NCBI GenBank assembly: GCA_964640855.1
Contig: CAZXIX010000002.1
Span: forward strand, 65,379 to 129,378
From: JAJDFU01 sp964640855
Lineage (GTDB): Bacteria; Bacteroidota; Bacteroidia; Chitinophagales; Saprospiraceae
Direction of reading: 5' to 3'
Length of the DNA: 64,000 bases
Below are positions 33,071-42,122 of this stretch, in pieces. Below the pieces are notes generated by a model, which searched no databases, was not told where the DNA came from, and saw only the letters and a program-made list of their open reading frames with translations. The position numbers were made by a program, and so were the translations under genes. Each line of letters begins with the position of its first letter. The stretch's first letter is position 1.

Positions 33071-33098
33071 TTGGGTTAATAGTCTTAACCTATATTGT
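33071..33098 (+). promoter_or_regulatory. Candidate pta promoter with embedded palindrome
   Basis: TTG (33071-33073), 17 nt, then TATATTGT (33091-33098), near the -33/-7 pattern of Bacteroidota. The spacer is filled exactly by GGTTAA-TAGTC-TTAACC (33074-33090), a perfect 6-5-6 palindrome that could be an operator. The start codon is 19 bp further on. Confidence 0.5.
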
Positions 33099-33116
33099 CA
33101 GATAATCTCGATAGCC

Positions 33117-35246
33117 ATGGCTAAAACCCTGTATATCGCAACGACTGAGGCCGAATCCGGCAAATCGCTGGTGAGCCTGGGATTGTTGGAGCTCATCTTG
33201 CGCAAGACCCCTAATGTCGGCATCCTCCGGCCGATCATTCACCGCAAAGGCATTACCTGCGAAAAAGACGATCATCTGACCCTTTTGCATTCACGCGTGG
33301 AAAAGCATCTGGATTTTGATGAATGCTATGCCATGACGCGCGAAAAAGCAGCCGACCTGCTGAGTCGCGGACATTTGGATGAGATGGTGGAGGCGATCAT
33401 CGGCAAATACAAAGCCATGGAATCCAAGATGGATTTCGTGCTGGTGGAGGGCACCGATTTTGAAGGGGAAGGAGCCGCTTTCGAGTTGAATGTAAATGCG
33501 GAGATCGCTCGCAATCTCTCCGCCCCGGTTTTGATCGTTCAGAACGCTCACCGGAACACCCTGGACGAACTTTATCAAAACATAAACCAATCCATCGATT
33601 CTTTTGAGAAGAATGAGTGCAAGGTGGTTGGCGTGGTCATCAACCGGGTGAGCCCCGATCTGCGGGAGTCCGTTCTGAAGCGGGCCCGGAAGGAACTTCC
33701 GGAGGGAATACTGGTTTACGCCATCCCGGAAGACCGGATCCTGGGTAGCCCCACCATGTTGGAGATCAAAGAACAACTGGGTGCCAAGGTCATTCATGGG
33801 GAAGAGCACCTCGACCGACTGGCCTATGGGATTCTAGTGGCCGCCATGCAAGTCCCTCATTTTATTCAACACCTCAGCGAGAAGCAGGCCGTCATCACCC
33901 CCGGCGACCGTCAGGATATCATCATGGCATCCGTTCTGGCTCATCATTCCAAGAACTATCCCTCCCTGGCCGGGATCATTCTCACAGGAGGTTTCAACCC
34001 CGAGCCCCAACTCCTTAGGCTTTTGGATGGTCTGCGAGATGACATCCCCTTGCTCACTGTCGATTCAGATACCCTGGTAACCAGCCAGAAGGCTCTCCTG
34101 GTGAAAAGCAAGCTGAACATCCGGAACAAACGCAAGATCCGCCTGGGTATCCAGCTTTTCCAGGATTACGTGGATACACAAGCCATCGAGGAGCAGGTCA
34201 TTGCTTTCCAACCCCGGGGGATCACACCGGGTATGTTCCTCTTCACCCTTCAGCAGCAAGCCCGGGAACAAAAAATGCACATTGTCCTCCCCGAAGGAGA
34301 AGATGAACGGATCCTTCGCGCCACAGAGCATCTGCTGAACCATGACCTGGTCAAGATCACCCTCATCGGTAAAGTGGAGGAGCTGGAACGAAAAATAAGC
34401 CGCCTGGGGCTCAATTTCTCCCGGGAAGACTTGCAGATATTGGACCCGCTGAGCTATGAAGGCTTCGAGGATTTTGTCAACACCTTCTACGGTTTGCGCA
34501 AACACAAAGGCATCACCATGGATATTGCCCGGGATGTCATGGCAGACGTTTCCTATTTCGGCACCATGATGGTTTACAAAGGGTTGGCGGATGGGATGGT
34601 CTCAGGCGCACGACATACCACCCAGCACACCATCAGGCCCGCCTTGCAGTTCATCAAAACCCAGCCCGGTTTCAACGTGGTGTCCTCCGTCTTTTTTATG
34701 GCTCTGGACGACCGGGTGCTGGTCTACGGTGATTGTGCGGTAAACCCCAATCCCACTGCAGAGGAACTGGCGGAAATAGGCATCGCTTCTGCGGAAACCA
34801 GCCAAACCTTCGGTATCAGCCCGCGGGTAGCCATGCTTTCTTATTCGTCGGGCAGCTCAGGGAAAGGGGAGGAGGTAGAAAAAGTTCGGAAAGCTACTCA
34901 GCTGATCCGGGAAAGAAGGCCGGATCTTGCGGTGGAAGGCCCCCTCCAATACGACGCCGCTGTGGACCCCGGTGTAGCCGCCAAAAAAATGCCGGATTCA
35001 GATGTGGCCGGCCGGGCCACCGTTTTGATATTCCCGGACCTCAATACCGGGAACAACACCTACAAGGCCGTTCAGCGGGAAACCGGGGCCATGGCCATTG
35101 GCCCCATGCTGCAAGGACTCAACAAACCCGTCAATGACCTGAGCCGGGGAGCAACCATCGAAGATGTGATCAACACGGTGATCATCACTGCTATTCAGGC
35201 GCAGGAAGTACGGGTCCGGAGTAAACAAAAACCCCAGCCCGCATGA
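33117..35246 (+). CDS. pta: Phosphate acetyltransferase, long form
   Basis: 709 residues, the long Pta architecture. The N-terminal P-loop domain (TEAESGKSLVSLGLLELI at ~8-25) resembles dethiobiotin synthetase, a DRTGG-like domain follows (~225-330), and the C-terminal PTA/PTB catalytic domain covers ~385-705, with GARHTTQHTIRPALQ and YGDCAVNPNPTAEELA. It interconverts acetyl-CoA and acetyl phosphate. Its last four bases overlap the start of ackA (ATGA), so the two are translationally coupled. Confidence 0.94.
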   Translation: MAKTLYIATTEAESGKSLVSLGLLELILRKTPNVGILRPIIHRKGITCEKDDHLTLLHSRVEKHLDFDECYAMTREKAADLLSRGHLDEMVEAIIGKYKAMESKMDFVLVEGTDFEGEGAAFELNVNAEIARNLSAPVLIVQNAHRNTLDELYQNINQSIDSFEKNECKVVGVVINRVSPDLRESVLKRARKELPEGILVYAIPEDRILGSPTMLEIKEQLGAKVIHGEEHLDRLAYGILVAAMQVPHFIQHLSEKQAVITPGDRQDIIMASVLAHHSKNYPSLAGIILTGGFNPEPQLLRLLDGLRDDIPLLTVDSDTLVTSQKALLVKSKLNIRNKRKIRLGIQLFQDYVDTQAIEEQVIAFQPRGITPGMFLFTLQQQAREQKMHIVLPEGEDERILRATEHLLNHDLVKITLIGKVEELERKISRLGLNFSREDLQILDPLSYEGFEDFVNTFYGLRKHKGITMDIARDVMADVSYFGTMMVYKGLADGMVSGARHTTQHTIRPALQFIKTQPGFNVVSSVFFMALDDRVLVYGDCAVNPNPTAEELAEIGIASAETSQTFGISPRVAMLSYSSGSSGKGEEVEKVRKATQLIRERRPDLAVEGPLQYDAAVDPGVAAKKMPDSDVAGRATVLIFPDLNTGNNTYKAVQRETGAMAIGPMLQGLNKPVNDLSRGATIEDVINTVIITAIQAQEVRVRSKQKPQPA

Positions 35247-36433
35247 TCCTGGTAGTAAACGCAGGTAGCTCCTCTATCAAATACACGCTTTTTGATCTGG
35301 ATGATCTGGGAATGGTGGCCCGCGGACAAGTGGAGCGGATAGGAACAGCGGAGGGTGTCTTTAAACATGCCTGGAAATCGACGGAGGGAGAATTCCGCGA
35401 AGAGGAAATCCCCCTGGATCGGCCTGACCATCGTTCGGCTTTCGAGAGGATCGGAAAAAAACTTTTGGAAACCTCCCTCCGGCAAAAATCCAGCCTCCGG
35501 GCCATCGGGCATCGCCTGGTACACGGGGGAGAGGCTTTCTCCGGTTCCGTTCGGATCACGCAGGCCGTAAAGGATACGGTTCGGAAATTGATCACCCTGG
35601 CCCCCTTGCACAATCCCCCGAATTTGTTGGGCGTGGAAATCGCCGAAGAGATCTTTCCGGATGTAATACAGGTCGGTGTTTTCGACACGGCATTTCATCA
35701 GACTATCCCCGATTACGCTTATCGATATGCGGTCCCGGAGAAATACTACCGGGAATTCGGCATACGCAAATACGGTTTCCATGGCACCTCCCACCGCTTT
35801 GTGACCGAGACCTGTCAGGCTTATTTCGAAAAAGAAGACGTCAATCTGATCATCGCTCATTTGGGTAACGGTGCCAGTATGACTGCTGTGAAAGAGGGAA
35901 AATCCGTTGAAAATTCCATGGGTATGGGCCCTCTCCCGGGCCTGGTCATGGGCACCCGGAGCGGGGACATCGATCCTTCCCTGATCTTTCACCTGGTGCA
36001 TGAACATGGATGGGCGCTGGCGGATATTGAGACCGACCTCAACAAAAACAGCGGCCTGAAAGGAATTGGGGGCTTTTCGGATTTACGGGAGATCGAATCC
36101 GCTGCTCAGAACGGGGAAAGCTCAGCCCGTTTGGCACTGGATATGTACGTGTACCGGATCCGGCAATATATTGGGAGTTATCTGGCCGTGCTGGGGAAGG
36201 CCGACGCTTTGGTTTTTACCGCCGGGGTTGGGGAAAACAGCTCCCGAATCCGCCGATCGGTCGTAGAAGGGCTTGGCCATTTGGGATTCATCCTGGATGA
36301 ACAGAAAAACGAGGCCTTGCCCCAAGGCCCGGTTAAGGACATTTCGGCTGCGCCAAGCCCGATTAAGCTGTTGGTGGTGCCGACCAATGAAGAAAGACAA
36401 ATCGCTCGGGAAGTACTTCGATTGCTGGCTTAA
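35243..36433 (+). CDS. ackA: Acetate kinase
   Basis: A 396-residue ASKHA-fold kinase of normal length. The N-terminal phosphate loop is VNAGSSSIKYTLFD (~4-17); further motifs are RKYGFHGTSHRFV (His-Gly-Thr-Ser-His), AHLGNGASM, and MGTRSGDIDPSL, which carries the essential Arg and Asp. TAGVGENSSRIRRSV near the C-terminus is the second adenosine loop. It makes ATP and acetate from acetyl phosphate supplied by Pta, overlapping upstream, giving acetate overflow or uptake. Confidence 0.96.
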   Translation: MILVVNAGSSSIKYTLFDLDDLGMVARGQVERIGTAEGVFKHAWKSTEGEFREEEIPLDRPDHRSAFERIGKKLLETSLRQKSSLRAIGHRLVHGGEAFSGSVRITQAVKDTVRKLITLAPLHNPPNLLGVEIAEEIFPDVIQVGVFDTAFHQTIPDYAYRYAVPEKYYREFGIRKYGFHGTSHRFVTETCQAYFEKEDVNLIIAHLGNGASMTAVKEGKSVENSMGMGPLPGLVMGTRSGDIDPSLIFHLVHEHGWALADIETDLNKNSGLKGIGGFSDLREIESAAQNGESSARLALDMYVYRIRQYIGSYLAVLGKADALVFTAGVGENSSRIRRSVVEGLGHLGFILDEQKNEALPQGPVKDISAAPSPIKLLVVPTNEERQIAREVLRLLA

Positions 36434-36466
36434 ATCCAGAACCCTGGGTTATGCTTTTTGGGAAAT

Positions 36467-36489
36467 CGGGTAGCACGCGAGCCTACCCG
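36467..36489. terminator. Short hairpin between ackA and the porin
   Basis: CGGGTAG (36467-36473) pairs with CTACCCG (36483-36489) around a 9-nt loop, between the convergent ackA and porin genes. No T-run follows on either strand, so a terminator role is only suggested. Confidence 0.3.
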
Positions 36490-36515
36490 TTGACTTCCAA
36501 GAGGGGAGCCGGCCT

Positions 36516-37838
36516 TTAAAGCCCCAGATTGAGCCCCAAACCGAGATAATCGCCCCGCAAAATAGGCCCTACGCCATTCTGAAACAGATAATTGTTGCCG
36601 ATAGCGCCCGGGCCCAATTCGCCAAAGGCGCCTCGATTCATGACGTAGTGGATGCTGAGTTTCAGCTTTTGGCGGTCCAGATACCAGTTTATCCCAAAAT
36701 CATACTGTTGATGCTGCCCGGCCCGGCTGAGCAGGTTGATGGCATCCAACTGCCCTTGCAAGTCCATGGGGGCATCGAGGTAGACGAACATAAACACGGG
36801 TTCCAGGAAAAATTTGCCCAGGGTTAAATTGACGCTGGTGCGCAGGTGACCGGTACGAAAGTGGGTAGTGAATATTCGATCCGGCGTACCGGCTCCATTC
36901 AAGCTTTTTGACCCTTCTCGCCAGAGGAAATTGAAATCGCCGTCGAGGTTGAATCTGCCCCAATTGAGCAGAAAGTCTACCTGAGCACCGTAGTTGGACT
37001 CGAATAAATCATTTTTTCCTTCCACAAACCCTCCGACCCCGATCGAGAGTCCCTTGCGCTCGTTGAAAGCATTCAGGATGTGGCCCAGGGTATATTTTTT
37101 GAATTCGGGTTCACCCAATTGAATTATACCCCGGGCGACGAAGACCGGGCTGAAGTTAAACCCATTGGAGGCTCCGGAAAAGGCCAGGTACTGGGGGACG
37201 AACAGTCCGAAGTTGTACTCCAGGTTCACTTTTCGTCCTTCCTGGTAGGCAAACCCTCCGATATTGACCCCGGGTGCAGCGCCCGGCCCCAGGCCTACCA
37301 ATTGCCGGCGCACGTAATTCATGGACCAGGCCTTGTCAAAGGAGGTCACCTGCCAGGGGGAGGTTACACTTTCGCGGCTAAAATTCGGCCGGAACCAGCC
37401 TGCGTTCAGATAGAGCGTCTCCCGTTCGCGGAAGACTTTCCATTGCAGGCGGGCGTCCCAGACGTCGAAAGTAGGCCGGGCACCGCTGTTCACATTGCCG
37501 GTATGCGCGGCGTTCAGATCTCTTCCGATGAAATCAAAAGAGCCGATAAAGCGGAATTTCAAACCCTCGTAAGGTTCGATCTGGAATCCGGCCCGGGCTC
37601 TCCGGAGCATGAGGTTAAATCGGTCTTCGACCGGCCGGTAAGTCTGAGTACTGTCTTCGAAAACTCGCTGATTATGGGAAAAGGAAGCCCAAAGTTCCAA
37701 TTGGAAAATGGGCTCAAAATGAATCCTTTCCAATGGACTTACCCGTTTTCCATAGGTGTCTTCCTGGCCATTTACCAAGCCGGGACTGAGCAGTAAGAAG
37801 AACAATAGAAACCGAAAAAGATAGATTCCTCGGAACAT
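36516..37838 (-). CDS. Outer-membrane porin, OprO/OprP-like
   Basis: About 440 residues with a signal peptide (~1-24) and a pattern of alternating aromatic/polar strands typical of a 16-stranded barrel. LMLRRARAGFQIEPYEGLKFRFIGSFDF, LNAGWFRPNFSRESVTS and FDFGINWYLDRQKLKLSIHYVMNRG are typical of the phosphate-selective porin O/P group of Bacteroidota. It would form a channel in the outer membrane; substrate preference is not predictable. I chose the ATG at 37838, which places the signal peptide correctly; the frame opens 25 residues earlier with no signal-like features. Confidence 0.8.
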   Translation of the reverse strand: MFRGIYLFRFLLFFLLLSPGLVNGQEDTYGKRVSPLERIHFEPIFQLELWASFSHNQRVFEDSTQTYRPVEDRFNLMLRRARAGFQIEPYEGLKFRFIGSFDFIGRDLNAAHTGNVNSGARPTFDVWDARLQWKVFRERETLYLNAGWFRPNFSRESVTSPWQVTSFDKAWSMNYVRRQLVGLGPGAAPGVNIGGFAYQEGRKVNLEYNFGLFVPQYLAFSGASNGFNFSPVFVARGIIQLGEPEFKKYTLGHILNAFNERKGLSIGVGGFVEGKNDLFESNYGAQVDFLLNWGRFNLDGDFNFLWREGSKSLNGAGTPDRIFTTHFRTGHLRTSVNLTLGKFFLEPVFMFVYLDAPMDLQGQLDAINLLSRAGQHQQYDFGINWYLDRQKLKLSIHYVMNRGAFGELGPGAIGNNYLFQNGVGPILRGDYLGLGLNLGL

Positions 37839-38087
37839 TGAAATAAGGACTTTTCTGTTTGGTTTGCGATCCCGGAAAACGCGGCAGCAGGCACGAAAGC
37901 TTTTCCCTTCCATCCCATTCGTGGGTGCGGCAATTTTTCTGAGGGATTCGCAAGCTTATTCAAAGGGCTGTGGAAGGTAGACGGGCAGGCCGGGTTTTTA
38001 CGATTCAATCAGGAGATCGGAGATGATCCCCCGACCATCCCCGATCCTGTAAAAGCACCCGACTGTTTTCATGGTTTTGACCCGGGG

Positions 38088-38399
38088 TTATGACAAGGTG
38101 TGTTGACGGATCACGTTGGTTAATTGATAAGCTGACTGCATGCCGGACTGGCGCCATTTCATTTCCCCCTTTTGGAACAGGATGAAAGTAGGAACCCCCT
38201 GTATGCGAAGCTGCTGGGCGAGTGCCGGGTTGGCATCTACATCGATCTTGACGATGCGCGCATCGTCCCCGATCTCCCCTGCCACTTCCTGCAAAATGGG
38301 CGCCATCGCCTTGCAAGGGCCGCACCACTCGGCACTGAAATCGATCAACACCGGCTTGTCGTCATTTATCAGGTCGGCGAAGGTTATTTTTTTGCTCAT
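38088..38399 (-). CDS. trxA: Thioredoxin
   Basis: 103 residues, a normal cytoplasmic thioredoxin. The redox motif WCGPC has Cys26 and Cys29; QGVPTFILFQKGE holds the conserved cis-proline. It reduces disulfides in cytoplasmic proteins using electrons from thioredoxin reductase. A 6-2-6 palindrome (GTGACG-GG-CGTCAC, 38455-38468) lies 55 bp upstream of the start, a possible operator. Confidence 0.93.
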   Translation of the reverse strand: MSKKITFADLINDDKPVLIDFSAEWCGPCKAMAPILQEVAGEIGDDARIVKIDVDANPALAQQLRIQGVPTFILFQKGEMKWRQSGMQSAYQLTNVIRQHTLS

Positions 38400-38878
38400 G
38401 ATTGCTTGTTTGAAAAGTTCCTGACAAATTTCTGCCATTTTCCCGCCGAGAACGGTGACGGGCGTCACAGTGGTCTTTCCGGGGCCCAGCTGCGGTTATC
38501 AACGTCTGGCTATGGAGACACAAGTTCTGAGCCCCGCTATTCTGCCCTTGGCGGTTGGGTGTGAAGTGGAAAAGCAGGGATCGGGTCGGAGCGCAGCGGA
38601 GATCCTGACAAGCGGGGGGCATATCCCCATCCGGGAAGAAGTACGATCCGCCTCGTCAGGGTATCGGAAAATCGGCCCTTCCAAACGTCTGAATGCCTAA
38701 ACTTCTGTTTTTCCTGCTGAAAGTCAAAAGCCCTCTTTTACCGATAGAGATTCAAAGGAGGCGTGAAGAAAGAAGGGATCAAGCACAACGAATCTACGTT
38801 TAAGTAACCTCAGGGAGAAGAGAACTGTCCTTTCCGCCATATGGCCGGGCCCTAAAATTTCGTTTACATTCCCTATCC
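38400..38878. other. 479-bp divergent intergenic region
   Basis: Separates thioredoxin from lnt. It holds the palindrome at 38455-38468 and a GGGG-GCATAT-CCCC hairpin near 38617. Small open frames on both strands look like chance. I compared it by eye with SRP, tmRNA, RNase P and 6S RNA patterns and saw no match. The lnt promoter must lie in its right half. Confidence 0.4.
38455..38468. promoter_or_regulatory. GTGACG-GG-CGTCAC palindrome upstream of thioredoxin
   Basis: A perfect 6-2-6 inverted repeat in the divergent region, 55 bp before the trxA start, where a repressor or activator site would be expected. No regulator is identified. Confidence 0.4.
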
Positions 38879-40690
38879 TTGCATCGGAAAAAGTTAAAGC
38901 TGTCCGTGAATTCCATCCTGCGCTATTCCCTTCTTGCGGTTTTTGGTTTCCTGGCGATCGCGATGACCTGGAATATGGCCCTCCGATCGCAAGAGGAACT
39001 CCTCTGGGGATACAGGACCCAGGTTTTGTTCCTCGCCATTTTTGTCTTCCTTGTATTGCTGGTTCGGCCGATCTGGCTAAAGAAGGGAAAACCCTGGCGA
39101 TGGTTATCCCTGTCCGGATTAAGCATTCTTCTTCTATCCATCGGCTTTCCGGATATTCTGTTGCCCTTTCCCTTTTTGCTGTTCCTGGGCTTTATTCCGC
39201 TTCTGATCGTCGAGCAGGAAATCAGCGAAACGAAAGGACTCCGGCCCGGATTTACTTTTTGGAAATATGCCTTTCTGACCTTTTTGGGGTGGAACATCAT
39301 CACCACTTTCTGGGTAGCCAATACCGCCATTTCAGCCGGCGTGTTTGCCATCGTGGCCAACTCGCTGCTGATGACCCTTCCCATGGCGCTTTTTCACCAC
39401 ACCAAACGCCGGATCCCCCAACTGGGCCTGGCAGCCTTTATCGCCTATTGGATCAGTTGGGAATTTTTCCATCTGAATTGGGAACTCACCTGGCCCTGGC
39501 TCACGCTGGGAAATGGTTTTGCCGAGTGGCCCGCCCTGGTGCAATGGTACGAGTATAGCGGGGTATTCGGAGGCACGCTGTGGCTGTTGCTGGGCAACGT
39601 ATTGGGTTTCCGGATCTATCAAATGCATCTAAAAAAAGAGCCACTTCGCGGTCTGGCTATTCAGGCAGGAGCTTTGCTGATCCTCCCGATTGCATTGTCC
39701 TTGTACCTTTTTTATTCCTACGAGGAAAAAGGGCGACCGGTGGAGGTCGTGGTGGTGCAACCCAATTACGAACCGCACTATGTGAAATTCAGCGTCCCTA
39801 ATTCCGTACAGGTGGATCAAATGATCCGTCTGACGGATTCCCTGATCCGCCCGCAAACCCGCTACGTAGTATGGCCCGAGGCCGTCATACAGAATTACGA
39901 GATCGAAAGACCCCGGAGCCATCCGGCCATTCGGGAAGTGGAACAGCATTATCAGGATCATCCGGGCTTGAACCTCCTCATCGGGATCAGCGCATACGAG
40001 ATCCTGGCCAACGACGATCAGACTTCCCGGCATAAAAGGGTCTATGTGACTCGTACCGGAGATACGCTCAGCTACGAATCGAGCAACATTGCGGTGCAGC
40101 TCACGATAGGAGAAACGGAAATACCGGTTTATAAAAAATCCAAACTGGTACCCGGGGTAGAGATCTTCCCCTTTCAGGATGTACTCTGGATCTTCAAGCC
40201 CATTGTGGATAAAGTCGGCGGGACTACGGCCGGTTTGGCGTCTCAGAACGATCGCACCGCCTTTGCCTCTCCGTTTGGCCGGGTAGGGACGCTGATCTGT
40301 TATGAATCGGTATTTGGAGAATTTGTCACGGGCTATGTGCGCTCGGGGGCCGAGGCGCTTTTCGTGATGACCAACGACGGTTGGTGGGACGATACGCCGG
40401 GCCATCGGCAGCATATGCGATTCGCATCCCTGCGGGCCATCGAGACCCGACGCGCCATCGGGAGAGCGGCCAACACCGGCATTTCCGCCTTTTTGGACCA
40501 GAGGGGAATCATCCGGGAACAGATCGCTTACAATCGAACCGGAGCCGCTCGACAAAGCATGCTCTTCAATGATCAGATCACCTTTTATGTTCGGTGGGGA
40601 AACATCATTGCCCGTGTAGCGGCTTTCCTGGCCGCTATTCTCTTTCTCAACGTGGTGGTCAGGAGCTTATCGGGAAGGAAAACGAGTTGA
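38879..40690 (+). CDS. lnt: Apolipoprotein N-acyltransferase
   Basis: About 603 residues. The N-terminal half has 6-7 hydrophobic segments. The C-terminal nitrilase-like domain (~290-560) contains the catalytic triad pattern: Glu in WPEAVIQN, Lys in the KSKLVPGVEIFPF stretch, and Cys in GTLICYESVFGEFV. The enzyme adds the third acyl chain to lipoproteins on the periplasmic face of the inner membrane, so it would mature the many lipoproteins in this window. The start is uncertain: TTG at 38879 or GTG at 38906. It is a bit longer than typical Lnt proteins (about 500-530). Confidence 0.88.
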   Translation: MHRKKLKLSVNSILRYSLLAVFGFLAIAMTWNMALRSQEELLWGYRTQVLFLAIFVFLVLLVRPIWLKKGKPWRWLSLSGLSILLLSIGFPDILLPFPFLLFLGFIPLLIVEQEISETKGLRPGFTFWKYAFLTFLGWNIITTFWVANTAISAGVFAIVANSLLMTLPMALFHHTKRRIPQLGLAAFIAYWISWEFFHLNWELTWPWLTLGNGFAEWPALVQWYEYSGVFGGTLWLLLGNVLGFRIYQMHLKKEPLRGLAIQAGALLILPIALSLYLFYSYEEKGRPVEVVVVQPNYEPHYVKFSVPNSVQVDQMIRLTDSLIRPQTRYVVWPEAVIQNYEIERPRSHPAIREVEQHYQDHPGLNLLIGISAYEILANDDQTSRHKRVYVTRTGDTLSYESSNIAVQLTIGETEIPVYKKSKLVPGVEIFPFQDVLWIFKPIVDKVGGTTAGLASQNDRTAFASPFGRVGTLICYESVFGEFVTGYVRSGAEALFVMTNDGWWDDTPGHRQHMRFASLRAIETRRAIGRAANTGISAFLDQRGIIREQIAYNRTGAARQSMLFNDQITFYVRWGNIIARVAAFLAAILFLNVVVRSLSGRKTS

Positions 40691-40783
40691 TACCGGATGG
40701 ATGCAGAACCCAAACCTGAGCGCCTTGAAAACAACTTGAATATTCGGAGTTCGCCAATACCCCAACTCACACCCCATCCCTCT

Positions 40784-41377
40784 CTACCGCATTTTGGGCC
40801 GGCGGCGTTTGCCTCCGGGCCGTACGCCCCGCTGCCCCATAGAACGGGCTTGCTTTTGCTGATTCAGAGCTTTTTCGAACATTTTGATCTGTTCTTTGAC
40901 CGTAGCATCGGTCACACTGAGTTTTTTGACTTCCCGAAAATGATTTTGCGCTTGCGTCCATTTTCCTTTGGAAGCGGCAATATTGGCCAATTGAAGCTCC
41001 AGCATGGCTTTTTCATTGGGGGTGGGGATTTTGATCGACTGGGCTTTTTTCAGGTGGGCTTCCGCTTCGTCCGGCTGGTGGCGATTAGCTGCGATGGTGC
41101 CTTTCAGCATATAAAAATAGGCCCGGTTGGTGGCATAAAGCAAACGGGGAGTCAAGGTCAATCCCAATCTCGCTTCCGCTTTGTCGAAGTCACCTGCCTG
41201 CATGGCGACGGAGGCGGACTGTACCGTACCCAATAGAAGATATCCCACCAGAAGGGTCAGTCCGATCAACAGCAGGGGAAGAGCATACCAAAAACCAAAG
41301 AGAAAAGCCAGGATCGTTCCGCCGATCAGTAAAACACCCATCAAGGCAAACCGCACGTAAATATTAATCGACAGCAT
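40784..41377 (-). CDS. Membrane/TPR-like protein, paralogue 1
   Basis: 197 residues of unknown family. Two membrane segments near the N-terminus (~10-50) are followed by TPR-like helical pairs (AMQAGDFDKAEARL, ANRHQPDEAEAHLKKAQ, ASKGKWTQAQNHFRE) and a basic C-terminal tail (GKRRRPK). It shares a YLLLGT...A..A.Q.G....AE..L...L.P.LL...NRA....KG.I pattern with the gene just upstream on the same strand (39 bp away), so the two arose by tandem duplication. Function is unknown. Confidence 0.72.
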   Translation of the reverse strand: MLSINIYVRFALMGVLLIGGTILAFLFGFWYALPLLLIGLTLLVGYLLLGTVQSASVAMQAGDFDKAEARLGLTLTPRLLYATNRAYFYMLKGTIAANRHQPDEAEAHLKKAQSIKIPTPNEKAMLELQLANIAASKGKWTQAQNHFREVKKLSVTDATVKEQIKMFEKALNQQKQARSMGQRGVRPGGKRRRPKMR

Positions 41378-41416
41378 ACTTTTTATTTTTCGTAAAAATA
41401 AGATTTCCCGGCCAAG

Positions 41417-41950
41417 TCAGTTCAGAGAAGGAAACTTCCGGCCGAGTGCTTTTTCCAATTCGTCCAATCGCTCCTGCAGCAGCAGGTCATCCGCCGGGAT
41501 CGACCGGGCAGTTTTCAGAGAGGACCGACTTTCCTGAGGACGACTTTGGACAAAGTGGATGTGAGCCAGATTCAAATGGGCCAGCGCCTCCTCTTTTTTT
41601 CGGGTCAGACCGGTCTGGATCGCCTTTTCGATCTCTCCTTGCGCATCGTCCAACTCTTTGTACTGCAGATGAATCAGTCCTTTAACAAAATGATACTGGG
41701 CCCGGTTGTTTTTGACCAATAGACCGGGAAATAGGGTCTGTCGCAACAGCCTTTCGGCCATATTGACATTGCCCCGCTGCAAAGCCTGAAAAGCCAGCCG
41801 GGTGGTCCCCAAAAGCAAATAGATCAGGATCAAGGCGCCGGCGCCGGCAAAAAAAGGCCAAGAAGCGTTCCATCCGGAGGTGATTTGAAAGACAAGGGCC
41901 AGCCCAAGAAGCATGACGGTTATCGCAAGTCGGGAGTAGTAGTAGAACAT
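41417..41950 (-). CDS. Membrane/TPR-like protein, paralogue 2
   Basis: 177 residues. Two hydrophobic segments (~8-50) lead into TPR-like helical repeats (ALQRGNVNMAERLLRQTL, YKELDDAQGEIEKAIQTG, FVQSRPQESRSSLKTA). It is a paralogue of the downstream gene: the segment after the second membrane span (YLLLGTTRLAFQALQRGN) and the NRAQYHFVKGLIHL block correspond closely. It lacks the basic tail of that gene. Divergent from the ECF sigma operon with about 170 bp between the starts. Confidence 0.72.
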   Translation of the reverse strand: MFYYYSRLAITVMLLGLALVFQITSGWNASWPFFAGAGALILIYLLLGTTRLAFQALQRGNVNMAERLLRQTLFPGLLVKNNRAQYHFVKGLIHLQYKELDDAQGEIEKAIQTGLTRKKEEALAHLNLAHIHFVQSRPQESRSSLKTARSIPADDLLLQERLDELEKALGRKFPSLN

Positions 41951-42076
41951 GGGACTAATTCATCTTATATCTGCAAAATACAGAAGTCCGTTGACCCTTG
42001 GTTGATCGGTTCGGGACCTCCCTCGCAAATTTGGCCAACTTTGTCGAATCTACCTCCCCAAGCAGAGATAAACCCC

Positions 42077-42084
42077 TACTTTTG
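42077..42084 (+). promoter_or_regulatory. Candidate -7 element of the sigma operon
   Basis: TACTTTTG fits TAnnTTTG exactly and lies 39 bp upstream of the sigma gene start. No clear -33 element is at 17-23 nt; the sigma factor itself might recognise another sequence here. Confidence 0.45.
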
Positions 42085-42122
42085 AAGTTGCGGAGCTAAA
42101 AGCACCTCTCATTCCACGCGTT

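Noticed and set aside
38455..38700. Open frame of 81 codons on the plus strand in the trxA/lnt gap
   Set aside because: No signal, domain or start context; opposite strand is equally open, and composition is like non-coding DNA.
40697..41236. 179-codon plus-strand frame
   Set aside because: It is antisense to the first TPR-like paralogue, whose reading frame has clear membrane and repeat structure.
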